A DNA stretch of 64,000 nucleotides from Diphasiastrum complanatum (GCA_029204225.1 CM055097.1:2323801-2387800), one strand, 5' to 3'; counted from the stretch's first letter, positions 11,482 to 27,741 are shown. Translations and numbers: made by a program. Notes: generated by a model not told the origin, from the letters alone.

Positions 11482-14400
11482 TCATTTCTTCAGTTCCCTC
11501 TCAAAGAGTGATAGCTTTACGATCCTGAGACTGCTCCTTTGTCTCTCAAAGAGTCCTTTGTCCAGGGCTTTAGTGAAGATGTCAGCAACCATGTCTCTCG
11601 TTCTGATGAAGGTGGTCTGCAGCATCTTTTTCTCAATTAGATCCCTGATCAAGTGGTACTTGATCGCAATGTGTTTCATTTTGGAATGGAATACGAGATC
11701 TTTCGTCAGGTGTATTGTAGAGGTGTTGTCCATCTGCAAGACCAGGGGCTCGTTCCTTGTTTCGCCCAATTCTTCCAGGAACTGCCTTAGCCAGATTATG
11801 TCGTTGGCCATCTTTGCTGCTGCAACATATTCTACTTCGCAGGATGACTGGGCTACATCGGTCTGCTTCTTGCTGACCCAGAGAACTGCTGCTCCTGATG
11901 CGATGGTGCATCCTCCCGAGACACTTTTACAGTCGTCCTTGAGAGATGCCCAGCTGGCGTCGCTGAGGAAAGTATCCTGAAACCTGCACCACGACAATAA
12001 CAGAAGCCATAATCCCTCATTAATTGAAGATATTGCAAAATTTGTTTTGCAATCTTCCAATGTGTCGAGCCTGGATTCATGCAGAATTGGCTCATCTTGA
12101 ATACTGCATAAGAAATATCAGGACGCGTGTTGTCAACAAGGTACATCAGTGATCCTATCAGCTTCCTGTAAGGTGTGAGCTGCATCTGTTCTCTCTCTTC
12201 CTCAGTCTTTGGACAGACATCATTCATCAACACCATCCCTATGAGCATTGGAGTGTTCACTCCTTTGCAGTTCAGCATCCCAAAGTCCTCTAGGATCTTC
12301 TGGGTGTATCTGGACTGGTGAAGGTATAACTTACCTCCCTCGTAGTCCCTCAATTTGCAAGCCTAGGTAATACCTGGCTTCTCCCAGATCCATGACCTTG
12401 AAATGTTTTGATATGTCTGCCTTTACTTCAACAATTAGCTGCTCACTCCTGCATAGTATCAGAGTGTTGTCCACGTATACAGCCACAATGATGATCTACC
12501 TATCTGTAACTCTGACATATACATTGGAATCAACCAACAGAGGCTTGAATCATGATTTTAGGGCTTGATCTTTCTTCTTGTACCATTGTCGGGCTGATTG
12601 TTTCAGACCGTAGATGCTTCTATGCATTCTGCATGCATAGTCAGGAAGTGAATTCGAGACATATCCTAGGGGTTGATCCATGTAGACCTCTTCATCTAAT
12701 TTGCCATGCAAGAAGGCTGTCTTCTCGTCCACAATGTGGATCCTGAGGTCATAAGCTGCTGCATATGCAAATAACAGACGTAGGGATGAATGTTTGACGA
12801 CAAGAGAGAAGGTTTCAGAGTAGTCAATACCATATCTCCGAGAGAAACCTTTCGCTACCAGTCTTGCCTTGTATTTCATTACATTCCCGTTTGGTCCGTA
12901 TTTGAGCTTGAAGACCCATTTGCATTTGACAATCTTGTGCTTATGTGGTAATGGCTCCAACGTCCATACCTAGTTCTTCCTCATGGACTCCATCTCTTTG
13001 TTCATGGCTTGAATCCATCTGTCCTTTTCTGGACCTTCAATCGTCTCCTCGAAAGTCTGTGGTTCGTCACTGAACCCTCAGAACTCTTCTGATGTGGAAA
13101 CTGAACTGCCTGGCACATATCTTGCTGGTGATCTTTGTGGTCTTGTCGACCTTCTGGGAGATCCTCCTGGAACAGCTATGCCTTTGCCCTTGTCTACTCT
13201 GCTTGGTCCGGAACCATTTTGGTTTACAGGAACCGCGACAGCAGGTTGCCTCTCGAATCTTTCTTCGTCAGATTCGTCGCTCAAATGGGAGACGACTCAA
13301 AAATATTTGTTTTCGTGTTCGTACTCTGCTCCCTCTGTCGTTGGCAACATGTCATAGTATTGTCTCTCCAGAACTTCGTAATTAACAGGATCGTTATTGG
13401 CCATTGTCCTGCTCTCATTGAATCTGACATCTTTCATTGTTTTCACAGTGTTCGTGTCTGGCATGTAGACTCTGTAGTATGACGAGTTGTTGTCATAACC
13501 TACCAGGAATCCCTACTCGGCTTTCTCATCAAGCTTCTTTTGAAGCTTATCAGGAATATGTGCATAAGCTGCATAGCCAAAGATTTTGACGTGAGACAGG
13601 TTGGGCTTTCTACCCCACCATAGCTCATGTGGTGTCATGTGAGGAACACCAGACCTGCCTATTTTGTTCTGGATGTATACGGCTGTAGCTACTGCTTCAG
13701 CCCACAGTGCCCTTGGAGTTTTCGAGTAGGCCATCATGCATCTGGTTGCTTCCATCAGGTCCTGTGAAGCGATTCGAGATGTATTCGCCACCTCGATCTG
13801 TTCTAATCTGTTTCACTTTGCTGCCTGTGCATCTTTCTGTCCAATTCACATATTCTGTAAATTTATCAAGTGCTTCAGATTTATACTGAATGAGATACAC
13901 TCTGGCAAATTTGCTATTATCATCAATGAAGGTTAAGTAATACTTTGAACCTCCTACTGAGATCACGTTGAATGGTCCACAGATGTCAGAGTGCACTAGC
14001 TCCAGAATCTTTGTCATTCTGTAGGAGTCTTTGATGAATGGCGTGCATGACATCTTGCCCTTCAAACATGCATCACAAGTGGTCGAATTGGTTGCATTTG
14101 AGATGCTGACCCCCTGTTATCGTTCCATGATGGCTTGCCTGGTAAAGTGCCATTGAGTTCATGTGGCAGAGTCTTCTGTGCCACAGAGTGTCTAGCAAGT
14201 CGTCATGAGTCTGATGCACCTGATTTGTAGGTAGGCGTAACTTCAGATAATATAGGTTCCCTTTCCTTCTGCCTTGAGCGATGAGAATACTGGTACTGGC
14301 ATCAATCACGTTGCATGCTTCGTTAGAAAACGTCACACTCATCCCTGCATCTGCTATTCTTGCTACAGAGAGCAAGTCTTATTGCAGAGTAGGCACGAAC

Positions 14401-15069
14401 AGAATGTCTTCGAGTTGTCTGTCTCTGCCATTGGTGTTGAGCCATAGTGAACCAATACCGTTCACTTGATGTCTAGATCCGTTTCCAATTTTTTGAGCTT
14501 TCGCCTTGTGGTTGATAAATCAATCTTCCACAAAAATGCCATCTTTGCTCATGAATGATTTCTCTGTTTCCAGATCGTAGAGCTTGTATGTCTTGTGATC
14601 TGGGGAATAGCCAACGAAAATCGATTTTGTGCTTTTGTCATCCATCTTATAGAGCCAGTTGTAGTCATCTACTCCATAAGGTTTTGAAAAGTATTGATAT
14701 GGCTCGAAACAGTTGTTGCTTCATACATTCTCAAGGTGAAAAATTTCTTCCTCAAATGGAGTTTAGAGGAGACGTCCCTGATATCGTAGAGTGTTGCTAG
14801 GATGTCCCATGCATCCTTAGTAGTTTGAACAGCTCTTATGTGACTGATTTGACTGTCTTTGATGTTGAGAGTGATCATGGCAAAAGCCTTGCCATCTTTC
14901 AGCCTCCATTGGTGATAGTGGTTGCATCACCTTCAGGTTTAACTTATGGTGCCATCAACAATGTCCACAATTCCTTGGCTAGTAGTATGATTTTCATTTT
15001 GAATTTTCGGAGATGGTAGTTACTCCCATCAAGTCTGTCAATTAGAGAAGAACTAGTAGATGAATCCAT
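11482..15069 (-). pseudogene. Dead, rearranged Copia gag-pol polyprotein
   Basis: Reading downward from an ATG at 15069 (MDSSTSSSLIDRLDGSNYH), the order is as follows. A gag UBN2-type block lies at 14878-14669. An integrase C-terminal-like fragment (FVGYSPDHKTYKLYDLE) lies at about 14690-14530. The protease C-terminal and GAG-pre-integrase region (LWHRRLCHMNSMALYQ) lies at 14375-14073. The integrase core (LVHSDICGP, FIDDNSKF, IRTDRGGEY) lies at 14065-13513. An acidic/proline linker lies at 13284-13078. Reverse transcriptase runs from 12960 to about 12100, and RNase H (TKALDKGL) at 12060-11482. The reading frame is broken many times. The gag zinc knuckle and the catalytic DSG part of the protease are missing, displaced by the out-of-place integrase fragment. 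The RT catalytic box reads YVDN at 12478-12467 where YVDD is expected, a loss of one metal-binding aspartate. Confidence 0.85.
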
Positions 15070-15199
15070 TCTGGTTGAGCAAGATTATTGGTAGAAACAA
15101 CGATTTCAAGGAACTGTTGGCTGCGCGCTTGCTAGAACAACGTCTTGATAGAGACAAGACTTGATAATCCATAATGAAATGTAGATTACTGAACTGCCC

Positions 15200-16050
15200 A
15201 CTCTGATATCATGTCAAAAATTGAGAGATTAGTCAGCGAAAGCTCGAACGGGTGCATGTAGGATCAAAAATGCCACAAACAACAGTAGAATATTCAAATT
15301 GAATGATTCAAACAAATGCACAATGAAACGATACAGTAGTTGGACTGAAAATTTGCACTCTGATTAATATCAAACAGTGAGTACAATGCTTGAAGTGATA
15401 ACTTTAGCTTATAGTCGTTGAGCATGTAACTCTGATTACAGAAACTCGAATAATCAGAAGAAGTTTTCTGATGAAGATTCTAGGACTGATATCCTACAAA
15501 ATATCTACAACTACCTTTTGTTGCAGTTATTACAATCGCCTCATTACAATTAATGCATATACAAAGTGGGCGGACTATCCACGCGAAGTCGTTGGGTCAG
15601 GGATTTTAGACCGACAATGTCGAAATTTACAAATATCAAAAAATGTACAATGACTCGAAAAATACTGACTCAAAAAATATAGAATTTTCGAGTCGATCCG
15701 GTATCGAAGAATTCTAGGAAAAATTCAATCCTGAATTTTTTGATCCTCTGTTCAAAAATTCGAGCCTTATGTTTCTGGTTTTTTAGGATGCTCATTATTG
15801 AATGGATTTGAGGCTGAGCATCAAATTCCAACATCACAGAGATTTGTAAAATCTCTATACATTTGAGTCAAACTCATGGGCACTATCGAAGTTCTTGGAA
15901 ATTCTTCCAAATTTCAACTTCATAGTACAAATTCGAACTCATGTTTTATTGGTCCTTTCTGTTATCTTTCTGGTCCCTCAAAGGAATGTAGGTCTCACCC
16001 TAACCTTCCTTGAGTGACCGATTTATAAAAAGAAAAGAATGAGTAGGAAT
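15200..16050 (-). repeat. Primer-binding site and putative 5' LTR of the minus-strand Copia copy
   Basis: On the minus strand 15211-15200 reads TGATATCAGAGT, a two-mismatch version of the TGGTATCAGAGC primer-binding site. The LTR should then begin on the plus strand at 15212 with tgtcaaaaattg. The sequence to about 16000 is non-coding. The outer boundary is not visible to me. It is 131 bp from the gag start, a plausible leader. Confidence 0.5.
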
Positions 16051-16570
16051 TCAATCCTATTAAAAACCAATTTGATTAGAATGTTTCAATCAGAAGTGCT
16101 CTATTAGCAGGCTGAATTTTGAAAACATAAATTTTGGATTTGGGTATGTATTCTTAAAAATGGTGTAGGGTAGTACTTTTGCAGTTAGTCATAATCAAGC
16201 AAACCTAATTATGTTCTCAAAGTTTGAAAGTGTAGTTAAATGGTAAGGTATATGATAAACCATCAACATTCTCGAAGTGTATTAATGAACCATTATTTAC
16301 ACAGAGTAAATCTAGAAAAGGATAAATCCTCTTTTTGAATAATTGTCACAAAGCGTATATGTAATATACGTGGCTTATGCGGGAATTGACTTCATTGAAA
16401 ATACTCATACCTAGATGATTGTCGACATATTATCCTAAGAGGATGCCATGCTATTCCCATGAAGTGTGTGTTATCTTTAAGAAAAATCAATACATAATGC
16501 TCTCGTTATATACCATAAAGCAAGCCCACTTTCGAATTGTAATTAGAACGAATACTTGTTTAGGCACTTG

Positions 16571-16667
16571 TTTTGTCCGATATTTACCTACGACAAACTA
16601 CTTCACTCGGTTCGAACTTGAACTGAACCGAGTGAAGTAGTTTGTTGTAGGTAAAAATCGGACAAAA
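16571..16667. mobile_element. Near-perfect 43-bp inverted repeat (hairpin, MITE-like)
   Basis: Positions 16571-16613 (ttttgtccgatatttaccta, ending cactcggttc) are the reverse complement of 16625-16667 with only two mismatches. The loop is 11 bp (gaacttgaact). There is no coding capacity. It may be a minimal MITE or foldback. As RNA it would fold into a long stem of the length seen in plant miRNA/siRNA precursors, but no expression evidence exists here. Confidence 0.7.

Positions 16668-19895
<3,228 letters not shown>

Positions 19896-19935
<40 letters not shown>
19896..19935. repeat. (GA)20 microsatellite
   Basis: Forty bases of uninterrupted GA repeat. Confidence 0.95.
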
Positions 19936-19937
<2 letters not shown>

Positions 19938-20416
19938 TACATGCATGACAGGGAGGCGGAAAACGCATGAGATGCGGCCAAGAAGGGAGGCGTTGTTAGT
20001 TTGCGAGGGGTACAACTAGGCAGTTTTTGTTTTCTAACATAGATTCAACAAGTATTGTCAGTTGTTGATTTTCTTGCTGATTTCCAGTATCAGAAAGATG
20101 AATTTGTAGGTTTTCAAGTAGAATCGTGCCTAGTTAAAAGTAGAACATGCCTAGTTAAAAGCAGAATTGTACTTTTTTTCTTTGCAAACACGAACTAGAA
20201 ACATTGCCAAAAAAATTGACTCCGTTTATATAGTAGAGAAGCTTGTTTAGATGTGCTTTATAGGTGCTTTACAGAAACCAAATTTCATATCCCAAAGCAA
20301 GTTTTCACCATTTGTTAGCATCACCTCTTCATGAAGGGAAAACACCTAATTATGAAAGCTACATCGATTTCATGCAAGAAACTAAAAACAGATCAGAGTT
20401 TACTCCAACAGTGAGG
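19936..20416. other. Short non-coding stretch
   Basis: I see no supported gene or repeat apart from two tandem near-copies of a ~17-bp word (tgcctagttaaaagtag and tgcctagttaaaagcag) around 20127-20165. Confidence 0.3.
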
Positions 20417-20696
20417 TGTCACAATGCACTACTAGTGGTGCATGGGCCTTGGAGGGTATAAGTATACCTATTGGGCTCTCACTAATGTATGCTTGATAGC
20501 ATGACCGGTGGCAGGATGCTACTGGTGTGATGCCTCATTCCTCTCTGAGTGATTGATCCATAGCTTGGGGGCTAGATCCGTTCGATCTAGGTTTGGTTGG
20601 GTTGGTTTGTCCACCATCAGGTTCCCTTGTGTGGCTTGTGATTCGCATGCTTAGAATAAGATCCTTGGATTGAGGACTTTATATTGGTATCAGAGC
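20417..20696 (+). mobile_element. Solo or truncated LTR with primer-binding site
   Basis: TGGTATCAGAGC at 20685-20696 matches the plant initiator-tRNA primer-binding site exactly. The sequence before it, possibly starting with tgtcacaatg at 20417, would be a ~268-bp LTR, although its end (ttatat) lacks the usual CA. No gag or pol follows, so this is the 5' end of a truncated or very small (TRIM-like) element. Confidence 0.45.
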
Positions 20697-21850
20697 CAAT
20701 TCTGAGCACGTTTTTGCCATTGATTTGTGTTCAAGAGAAATCTCAAATTGTGGGGATTTTTCCATTATGTGATTTGGAATCTTGACACTTTTTCGGGAAT
20801 TCAATGGAGTATGCAACGAAGTGTTGAAAGTGCGAGTTATGCTTCCCGTAGATTTCCTTGTTTGAAGTGTAATCGGTTGTGTGGTAAGTGCACTACCAGG
20901 TATACAATCGGTTCGATTTTTAGACATTTCATATTGGTTTTCAGGAAGTAAATTTCCGGTTTTCAATTCACTTGTGTTGTCATTTACTTTTTTAGAGACA
21001 CTATTCTATTAGCAACGGGATCAATTAGAGTGAATGCTGGTTTTTATGGCTTTTGGTTTGTTAAACAATGATTTAGGGGGTTTTGTTGGCTGCCTTTTGT
21101 TTTTTATTGAGCCAGTTTTGGCTTGAATCTGTGGAAAGCAGAAAAAGAAGCACAAAAAAAGACTAATCATTGGTTGTGTGTGTTGGTGGCTTTTTACAAT
21201 ATTTGCATGAGGTTTCTATTGGATTTACAGGTTTAGGCTGTATTTTTAAGCAAACTGATCGTGATTTGCAGGTTAGTGTGAGCCAGTAAGGCCATTCTCT
21301 GAATGGTCGGGATTACAGGAACGCCTATCATGTGGCTAAGGAAAGGCAATCTGCAAATCTGTGGGTTTGGGAAGATTTGGGCAGCATCTACCCCTTTCCA
21401 GCCAGAATGAAATCTAGTGTTTGTAATCTGTAAAAGAATTATTGCTTATGCATTTGTTAATACAAATGGAAGATTAAGCAAACTCAATAACACCCTAAAG
21501 CATTTCTTACTACAAAAACAGTAGTAGAATGTAATTTTTGCATAAAAACTTGGTTTATGCATTCTAAGCTTCTGTTTTCTAATGAGAACAGCATAGAGCT
21601 CAGACTTTAGTTAGTTGCTGATGATGTAAAAGCGCCCTATTTTCTCCTGTAACCTTCAAACACAGCACAGTAAAACTGTGGAAAGCTTCATGCAAGCTTG
21701 GTGTGTGAAAAAACAAAAAAACAGCTGAATTCTGCCTCCCAGATCGTGACCATTCGAGCCCTCCAAATGTGCCCTCCTGTAGGCTACCAGCTTGTCTTTA
21801 AAGCAGGGTGATTGGTGGAGGGATGGTGCACCACCATCCCTCGGGCCAAC

Positions 21851-21851
<1 letters not shown>
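20697..21851. other. Non-coding sequence downstream of a primer-binding site
   Basis: No gag-like frame or second LTR could be found. Open frames are under 100 codons and uninformative. Confidence 0.3.

Positions 21852-21895
<44 letters not shown>
21852..21895. repeat. (TC)22 microsatellite
   Basis: Forty-four bases of uninterrupted TC repeat. The serine/leucine- or arginine/glutamate-repeat open frames over it are artefacts of the repeat. Confidence 0.95.
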
Positions 21896-21897
<2 letters not shown>

Positions 21898-23732
21898 GCT
21901 ATTGATGCGCGCAAGCCCTCCCCCTTTCCTGATTTTGGTTTCTGATGAAACCCGAGGGAGGGAAATTCGTGTTGAAGGAGGGAGGAGGAGGGGGTTGGTA
22001 AACTTGAGTTTACTTTCAGTTTTTTTTTGGAAGTTGCATGGCTGGAGGGGGTGCTCAATCGACTAGTTTTTTTTTCCTTTGCTATTTTCTCACTTCCATA
22101 GGTTTTCTTGTAATCAACATGGGCTATGTTTTTTTGAGAGCAGTTAAGATACTTATGACATCATGATGGCTTAATGATTGGTGTGTAGTAGATTTCAATG
22201 CATACCATGTTTTTCCGCAAATTTATTGTACAGAGCCATTTTGCAAATACTCATTGGTATAAATTCTATAAGCACGTTAAGGACTGTTAAAAACTACGTT
22301 TTTTTCGGCTTTCCTCTGTTAGAAAGTTATACCCACATTGATCACAACCGGATGTAAATTTTTTAAATTTTGTTGCAAATGATGGGAAAAAAAAAATTCC
22401 AGTTAGGGGAAGCAAATGAAAATTCGCCCGGCATCGCTCGACAGTGATGGCCCCCTATATTATTAGGCACATGCTTGCAATTTTGGACCATGGTGTCTTG
22501 GAATTTCAACTACGCAATAAATAGAAAACACCCAATGCAAAATCTATCTAATCGATTATTAGCCATTATGATATACAACTTGGGCTTAAAAACGAAAAAA
22601 ATTTCGGGGAGTAAGCCCAGAAGTTGTCGATGACTGGATAAATCGTCGTTCAAGCTACGTTAGCTTGCACAACGTCCCAGAATAAACAACAATGAATTTC
22701 GTCGGTGCTTTGGGTAAGGCCTCCCAGTGGTAGGGGATGCAACACATTGAACTGTTGATTGGGCTGAATTCCTAGAGGAATTTTGTAAGGCTTTTTTCAT
22801 AGTTGACAAAATACGAAATATTTGCTTTATTAACTGCAATGGGCAACCGAGAACGGGAATTCTTGGATTTTTTTGGCCAAGGTGTTGTTTTTTTCAAAAT
22901 CGTGCATGGCAAGAAACGGCCCAGAAGCCTAGGATGGAAAAACTAAAATGAAACGAAAAAGTTGTTTCTTGATGTGCTTGAAGCTGGGGTCGTACCAACA
23001 CTGTTTGTTGTACACATCCAAAATCTCAACCAAAGATTAACTCAAAAGAATATATTGTTAGCATGAATTTCTACCATTGATTTTTTTTTTTCTGGTCCGA
23101 AATGCAAATTTTGGCCTTCTGATGAAGTGAAACGACCAAAAATCGCGATTTCGGGCCAAAAAAATGAAAAACTGGCCTCCGAGATATATTTCTCTTTGTA
23201 AACTAATAAAAACAAATTGACTTACAAACACCTTTTTTGAGGTTCTGAGATCAAACAGACTAAATCCATGGCTAACTGAAAATGTGTCCCAGAGGTCAGT
23301 ATTGAAAAAAATGATATCCATTTGAAAAAAATAAATTATTTGGTATGTGAAAGGCTAATGAAAGTGAGGTAGTCTTAGTTTGAATGTGAAGGGGGACACA
23401 AAAGTGGGTTGATTAAAATTAATAAGCATTTTGCAAATTTGAAATGTACTTGGGCATTAAATGAGGCCTACAAGTCTATGTCCCACCTAGAGCCCTAGAT
23501 GTTGTCCTATTGGAACCAAGGCAATGAATATGTTAGTCTTGCCTTACAAAGTACCTCCAAAAGTCTATGAATGATGGGACCTATATTTAGCCCTTAACTC
23601 TTGCTCAACTTATGTGGTAACCCACGGTAAAAGTGCCACGTAGGATTGATTAACACTATACTAATCATGATTAGCAAACCTGTTTTGGCAAGGAAGAGGC
23701 CCTTTTTTAGTCCAAAAAGGGCCCTAATGGAG
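21896..23732. other. Non-coding stretch left of the nested retrotransposon stack
   Basis: I see no supported gene. The right part (about 23360-23732) should contain the 5' half of the old Copia copy but does not. Its gag, zinc knuckle and protease start are absent. Confidence 0.3.
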
Positions 23733-25643
23733 ATGACAAGAGGGTGATCTACACGACCAATGATGGTGAGTGTGCAATCAAAAAGATTGGCACAATTTCT
23801 ATTTCTCTTGTTTATTCCATCTATTCTTAAGAATTTGCTTAGTGTGAGCCAATTGCTAAGTAAAGGCCTCAAAGTTGAGTTTGATGGAGATGCTTGTATG
23901 ATCAAAAGAAAGGATGTCTTGATTGGAAAAGGTAAAAGGCAAGGGAAGTACTTGTTCAAACTAGATGCTTGTGTTATTGCTAACCAAGTTGGATGTGTTG
24001 CAAGAGAGCAAATACCTATTCAAGAGGTTTGGCATAAAAGGATGGGACACCTCAACTTTAAGTCATTGGAGGTAATGGCTAGAAAGAAGGTTGTGATAGG
24101 TCTTCCAAGTTCCTTAAGTGGCATCAATCATGTTTGTCAGTCTTGTGCTTTGTCTAAGTCACATAGACTACCTTATACTAGATCTACATCTAGATCTACA
24201 AAGCCTTTTCAACTTGTACACTCGGATATCCATGGAATTACTACAATTAGCAATAGTGGAGCTAAGATGTATGTAACTTTCATTGATGATTTTAGTAGAT
24301 TTTGCTGGATCTATCTACTAAGAGCAAAGATGAATTGTATGATGTTTTTGTTAAGCTCAAGAATGCAAGGGAGAACCAAGTTCTCACAAGTATCAAGTGC
24401 CTAAGGAGTGACAATGGTGGTGAGTACATACATATCTACCAAGTTCAAGGTCTTTTGTGATGAGCATGGGATCAAGAGGGAGTATACAACACCAAGGACC
24501 CCAAAACAAAATGGAGTGGCTGAAAGGAAGAATAGGAATTTATGTGAAAGTGCTAAAGCCACGAGGTTAAGTGCTAATCTTCATAAACCATTTTGGGATC
24601 AAGCTTTGTTGTGTGCCAATTTCTTGTGAAATAGGTGGCCGAGTGCTATTTTGGATGGAAGGATGCCTTTTGAGATGCTATTCAAGAGGAGGCTGAGAAC
24701 TTTCTAAGAATTTTTGGATGCACATGCTATGTCAACATCACTCTTGATGATAGGACCACGGAGGATCCATCTTCAAGAAAAGGTATTTTTGCTGGATATA
24801 TTGAGGTGAGTAAAGTCTACAAGGTCTACATTCCTTCTACCAACAAAGTGATTGTTGGTAGAGATGTCATTTATGATTAGGGGAACATTCCAAAAGTGTC
24901 TTCAATTTATATTGATGGTGATGTGGATGGATCTAACATTCTTGATGTTGATGTAAAGGATCCTACTTTAGATGGTGATGATGATGGACATTCATCAAGT
25001 CAAAAGCCGAGGAGAACATCAACGGAAAGACAAATGCCTTCAAGGCTCACATATGATGAAAAGGGTAACCAAGCAGTTTCTGGAAATTATGTTGCTTTCC
25101 TAACCTCTTTTGATAAACCTACAAGTGTAGATGAAGCAATGAAAGAAGAGGAGTGGATCCAAGCAATGGATCTAGAGTATCAAGCTCTTATGAAGAATGG
25201 AACATGATGGAGATTGGTGGAGTTACCTAAGGACAAGAAAGCTATTGGATGCAAATGGATCTTCATGGTGAAGTCAAACCAAGATGGATCTATCAACAAG
25301 TACAAGACGGTTAGTGGCCAAAGAATATGCTCAAGAACAAGGGATTGACTATGGTGAGACCTTTGCACCCATGGCAAAGATGGTAAGCATCCGAGTCATC
25401 ATCTCACTTGCTACACTTTATGGATGAGATCTATGGCAAATGGACATTACAAATGCATTCTTGAATGGTGATCTTGAGGAGGAAGTGTACATGGAGCAAC
25501 CCGAGAGCTACATTTCATCTACAGAGCCAAATCATGTGTGTCTACTACAAAAGGGTTTGTATGGCCTTAAGCAAGCACCAAGGAGTTGTTATGCTAAGCT
25601 TAACATTTTTTTACTCTCTCAAGACTTTGTTATGAGTGAGTAA
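23733..25643 (+). pseudogene. Old Copia copy, left part (protease end to reverse transcriptase)
   Basis: The sequence aligns by eye with the intact polyprotein at 28914. It starts in the protease (VIYTTNDGECAIKKIGT), continues through GAG-pre-integrase (VWHKRMGHLNFKSLEVMA), integrase (VHSDIHG, FIDDFSRF, then QNGVAERKNR) and the RT N-terminus (WQMDITNAFLNGDLEEEVYM). It stops abruptly after LLSQDFVMSE at 25643. There are numerous frameshifts and stops (for example near 24340-24400, 24630-24700 and 25205). The frame resumes with YDHSLYYRF at 39027, because a second LTR element inserted between them. gag and the 5' LTR are missing. Confidence 0.9.
25639..25643. other. Left target-site duplication of the middle LTR element
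   Basis: AGTAA here corresponds to AGTAT at 39025-39029, one substitution apart. Removing 25644-39029 restores the reading frame of the split Copia RT (MSE joined to YDHS). Confidence 0.7.
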
Positions 25644-26670
25644 TATGAAAAACTGTCAAAATCTATCTTGGATATTGTATGTGTTTCTAGTTTGTGAGAA
25701 ACTATCACATGTGTAGAGCATGTTCCCACATGTAGAAAAAGTAAAATTAGTTTAGTCATGTTGACTTTAGGGGTATCATAAAGATTTTGTATCAAGCATC
25801 TTGGTGTAGAACTTTGATAGGACCAATTTTGGCTTTAGAGGTCAAATGGTCAAGTACACATGCTTTGTCATGATTAGGCCAAAATTCAATTGTGATGTAA
25901 CTCGAGCTGATTAGGTTGCTTACACATGTCAAGTTTAGGTTTGATGAGTGATGCACCCTATGTGGTGGCAAAAGTCAAAGGGTCCAATCATAAGAGAGAG
26001 ATGTGTTGGAAGGGTCCAATCAAAAGTGAGGGATGTTGCATCACACATCCAATAGGATTAGAGAGGCTATGTTTAAGGGGTCCAACAGGAATTAAGCTCG
26101 GATCATTAGAGAAGTTTTGGGCTCCAAAAAGACCCTTTAAAAATTTGTGCAAGATGTAGTTTATATCATTAAAATATTATAACACTAATACTTTCGACTT
26201 GCCATAACTTTTTGATCGTAGCTCAAAAGTATGTCATCTAACATATCATTGGAAAGCTCTTGTTGAGCGCTTTCCAATGCACCAAACTCTGCTAAATTCA
26301 GACTTACCACTAAAAAGTTATGCCATTCTTAGTGTGGAATCAGAATGTGGACTCAAAAAGTTACGTTACGTAGATTTCAAATTTGAGTGTTTTGATTGGT
26401 CCATGTGTAAGAAAAAATTGAGAAAAAAATATAAAAAGAATCTTTACAAAGGTCTTTTTTGGATTCAGAGCTCCTCTAATGCTCCACGAGTTTCTATATG
26501 CACTTTCATTTCCTTCATTAATGTATGAGAGATCTATGAGTTTTTGAGTCAATTTAGAGATTTGCCAATTTTGCTTGTATTGTCTTCTCTCTCTAAATGA
26601 GCCCAAAAGTGGTGTTTTGTCTCTCTACCTGAGGAGAGGAGCTTTTTGGAACTTAGTTTATTTCATGAAG
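25644..26670 (+). repeat. 5' LTR of the middle, gag-only LTR element (3' end lost)
   Basis: This stretch is a close copy of 38201 to about 38857, starting tatgaaaaactgtcaaaatc against tgtgaaaaattgtcaaaatc. The 5' copy contains an extra ~375 bp (about 26105-26480) that is deleted from the 3' copy. Homology ends at 26670 (tttcatgaag), where the 3' copy continues with tcttccacacgtgtg, so the end of this LTR has been lost or displaced. The TG start is mutated to TA. Confidence 0.85.
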
Positions 26671-27081
26671 CCTGTATGCATAGAAGAGCTCAAGATTTTA
26701 TCTTGAAAGATATCAAAATAGTCCTCATTAGCACCAGAGCAGAGCATAGCAGAGCGCATGAAGATTTACAGATTATGATGCAAAGGCAGAATAGAGCTCG
26801 GGTGAAGAATTTTGTAGCTTGTGACTGTTATATATACATAAACTTTGGTTTAGAAACATAAAGGCAGAATGAAGAAGGATGGAGGGGTAAGGAAACACTA
26901 ATTCTTCTAAGAGTCGTTACTTTCTTGGTATTCTGGAAGAGGATAGTACAGGTTAGGTTATTCGCAGCATTTCTGTGAAGACAATAGTAGAATACATCAT
27001 TTATCGGAGTTGAGAGAGATTTGGGCACCTCGTGGAGCATCTACACCATCGTTGATTTTCTTAAGGAGTGAGCTTCCCATA
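26671..27081 (+). other. Unassigned sequence between the broken 5' LTR and the young Copia insertion
   Basis: It was originally contiguous with 33506 onwards, because the young Copia element split it at TTTAC. I recognise no coding domain in it. It may be the start of the inserted non-LTR element or of another LTR remnant. Confidence 0.3.
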
Positions 27082-27086
27082 TTTAC

Positions 27087-27741
27087 TGTAAAAATTGTCA
27101 ACATTTCCTAGCTAGTTTGAGGCCTAAATTGGCTAAAATTGTAAATAGTTTTGGTTCTGGAGTTTCACACGTGTGAACCAGGCCACAATGTTTCTATTTA
27201 CTGTATTTTTTCAGTATGATGAAGTGTCAAACTTCATACCCTTCAAAATGAGACCATTTTGATGTATTTTGGTCATATAAGCCATTTTTAGCTATTTTTC
27301 CTATATAGGGAATATCTAGGGTCAAGTACCTTCTAGAGAGAGGAGAGAGAGTCATCTTCCTCATCCATAAATAGTAGGGAAGTCGTGGAGAACAGGTTGG
27401 AGAAACCTTTTGTATGCTTCATTGAGATCAATAGATCATTGTCATTGTTTCTTCCTCCATTGAGAGCATTGTTGTGTGTATTGTCTTCAAGCTATTGTGT
27501 ATGATCTTAGGTGCTTTCCAAAAGTGGTAGGCTGATGTATTATGGACTGTATAATGCTATTTTGGGCCGCACTTGATGTTTATGGAAGTTTCCATTTGTG
27601 ATAAATGCTTTTTGATCAAGTTCTTTGCATTCTAGGTAGCATAGAATGTGTTGCCAATTCCTAGCTTATGTAGTTTGGAGTGCAAGCATTCAAGCCAATG
27701 ATCTTGGAGTTTAGATCCACTTAGGATCTGTATTTTTAACA
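27087..27741 (+). repeat. 5' LTR of the young Copia element
   Basis: It begins TGTA and ends AACA. It contains a possible promoter region (cctatatagggaatat near 27300), and ends directly before the primer-binding site. Confidence 0.95.

Noticed and set aside
11471..11980. 169-codon open frame on the plus strand
   Set aside because: Antisense to the Copia RNase H, whose conserved motifs are on the minus strand.
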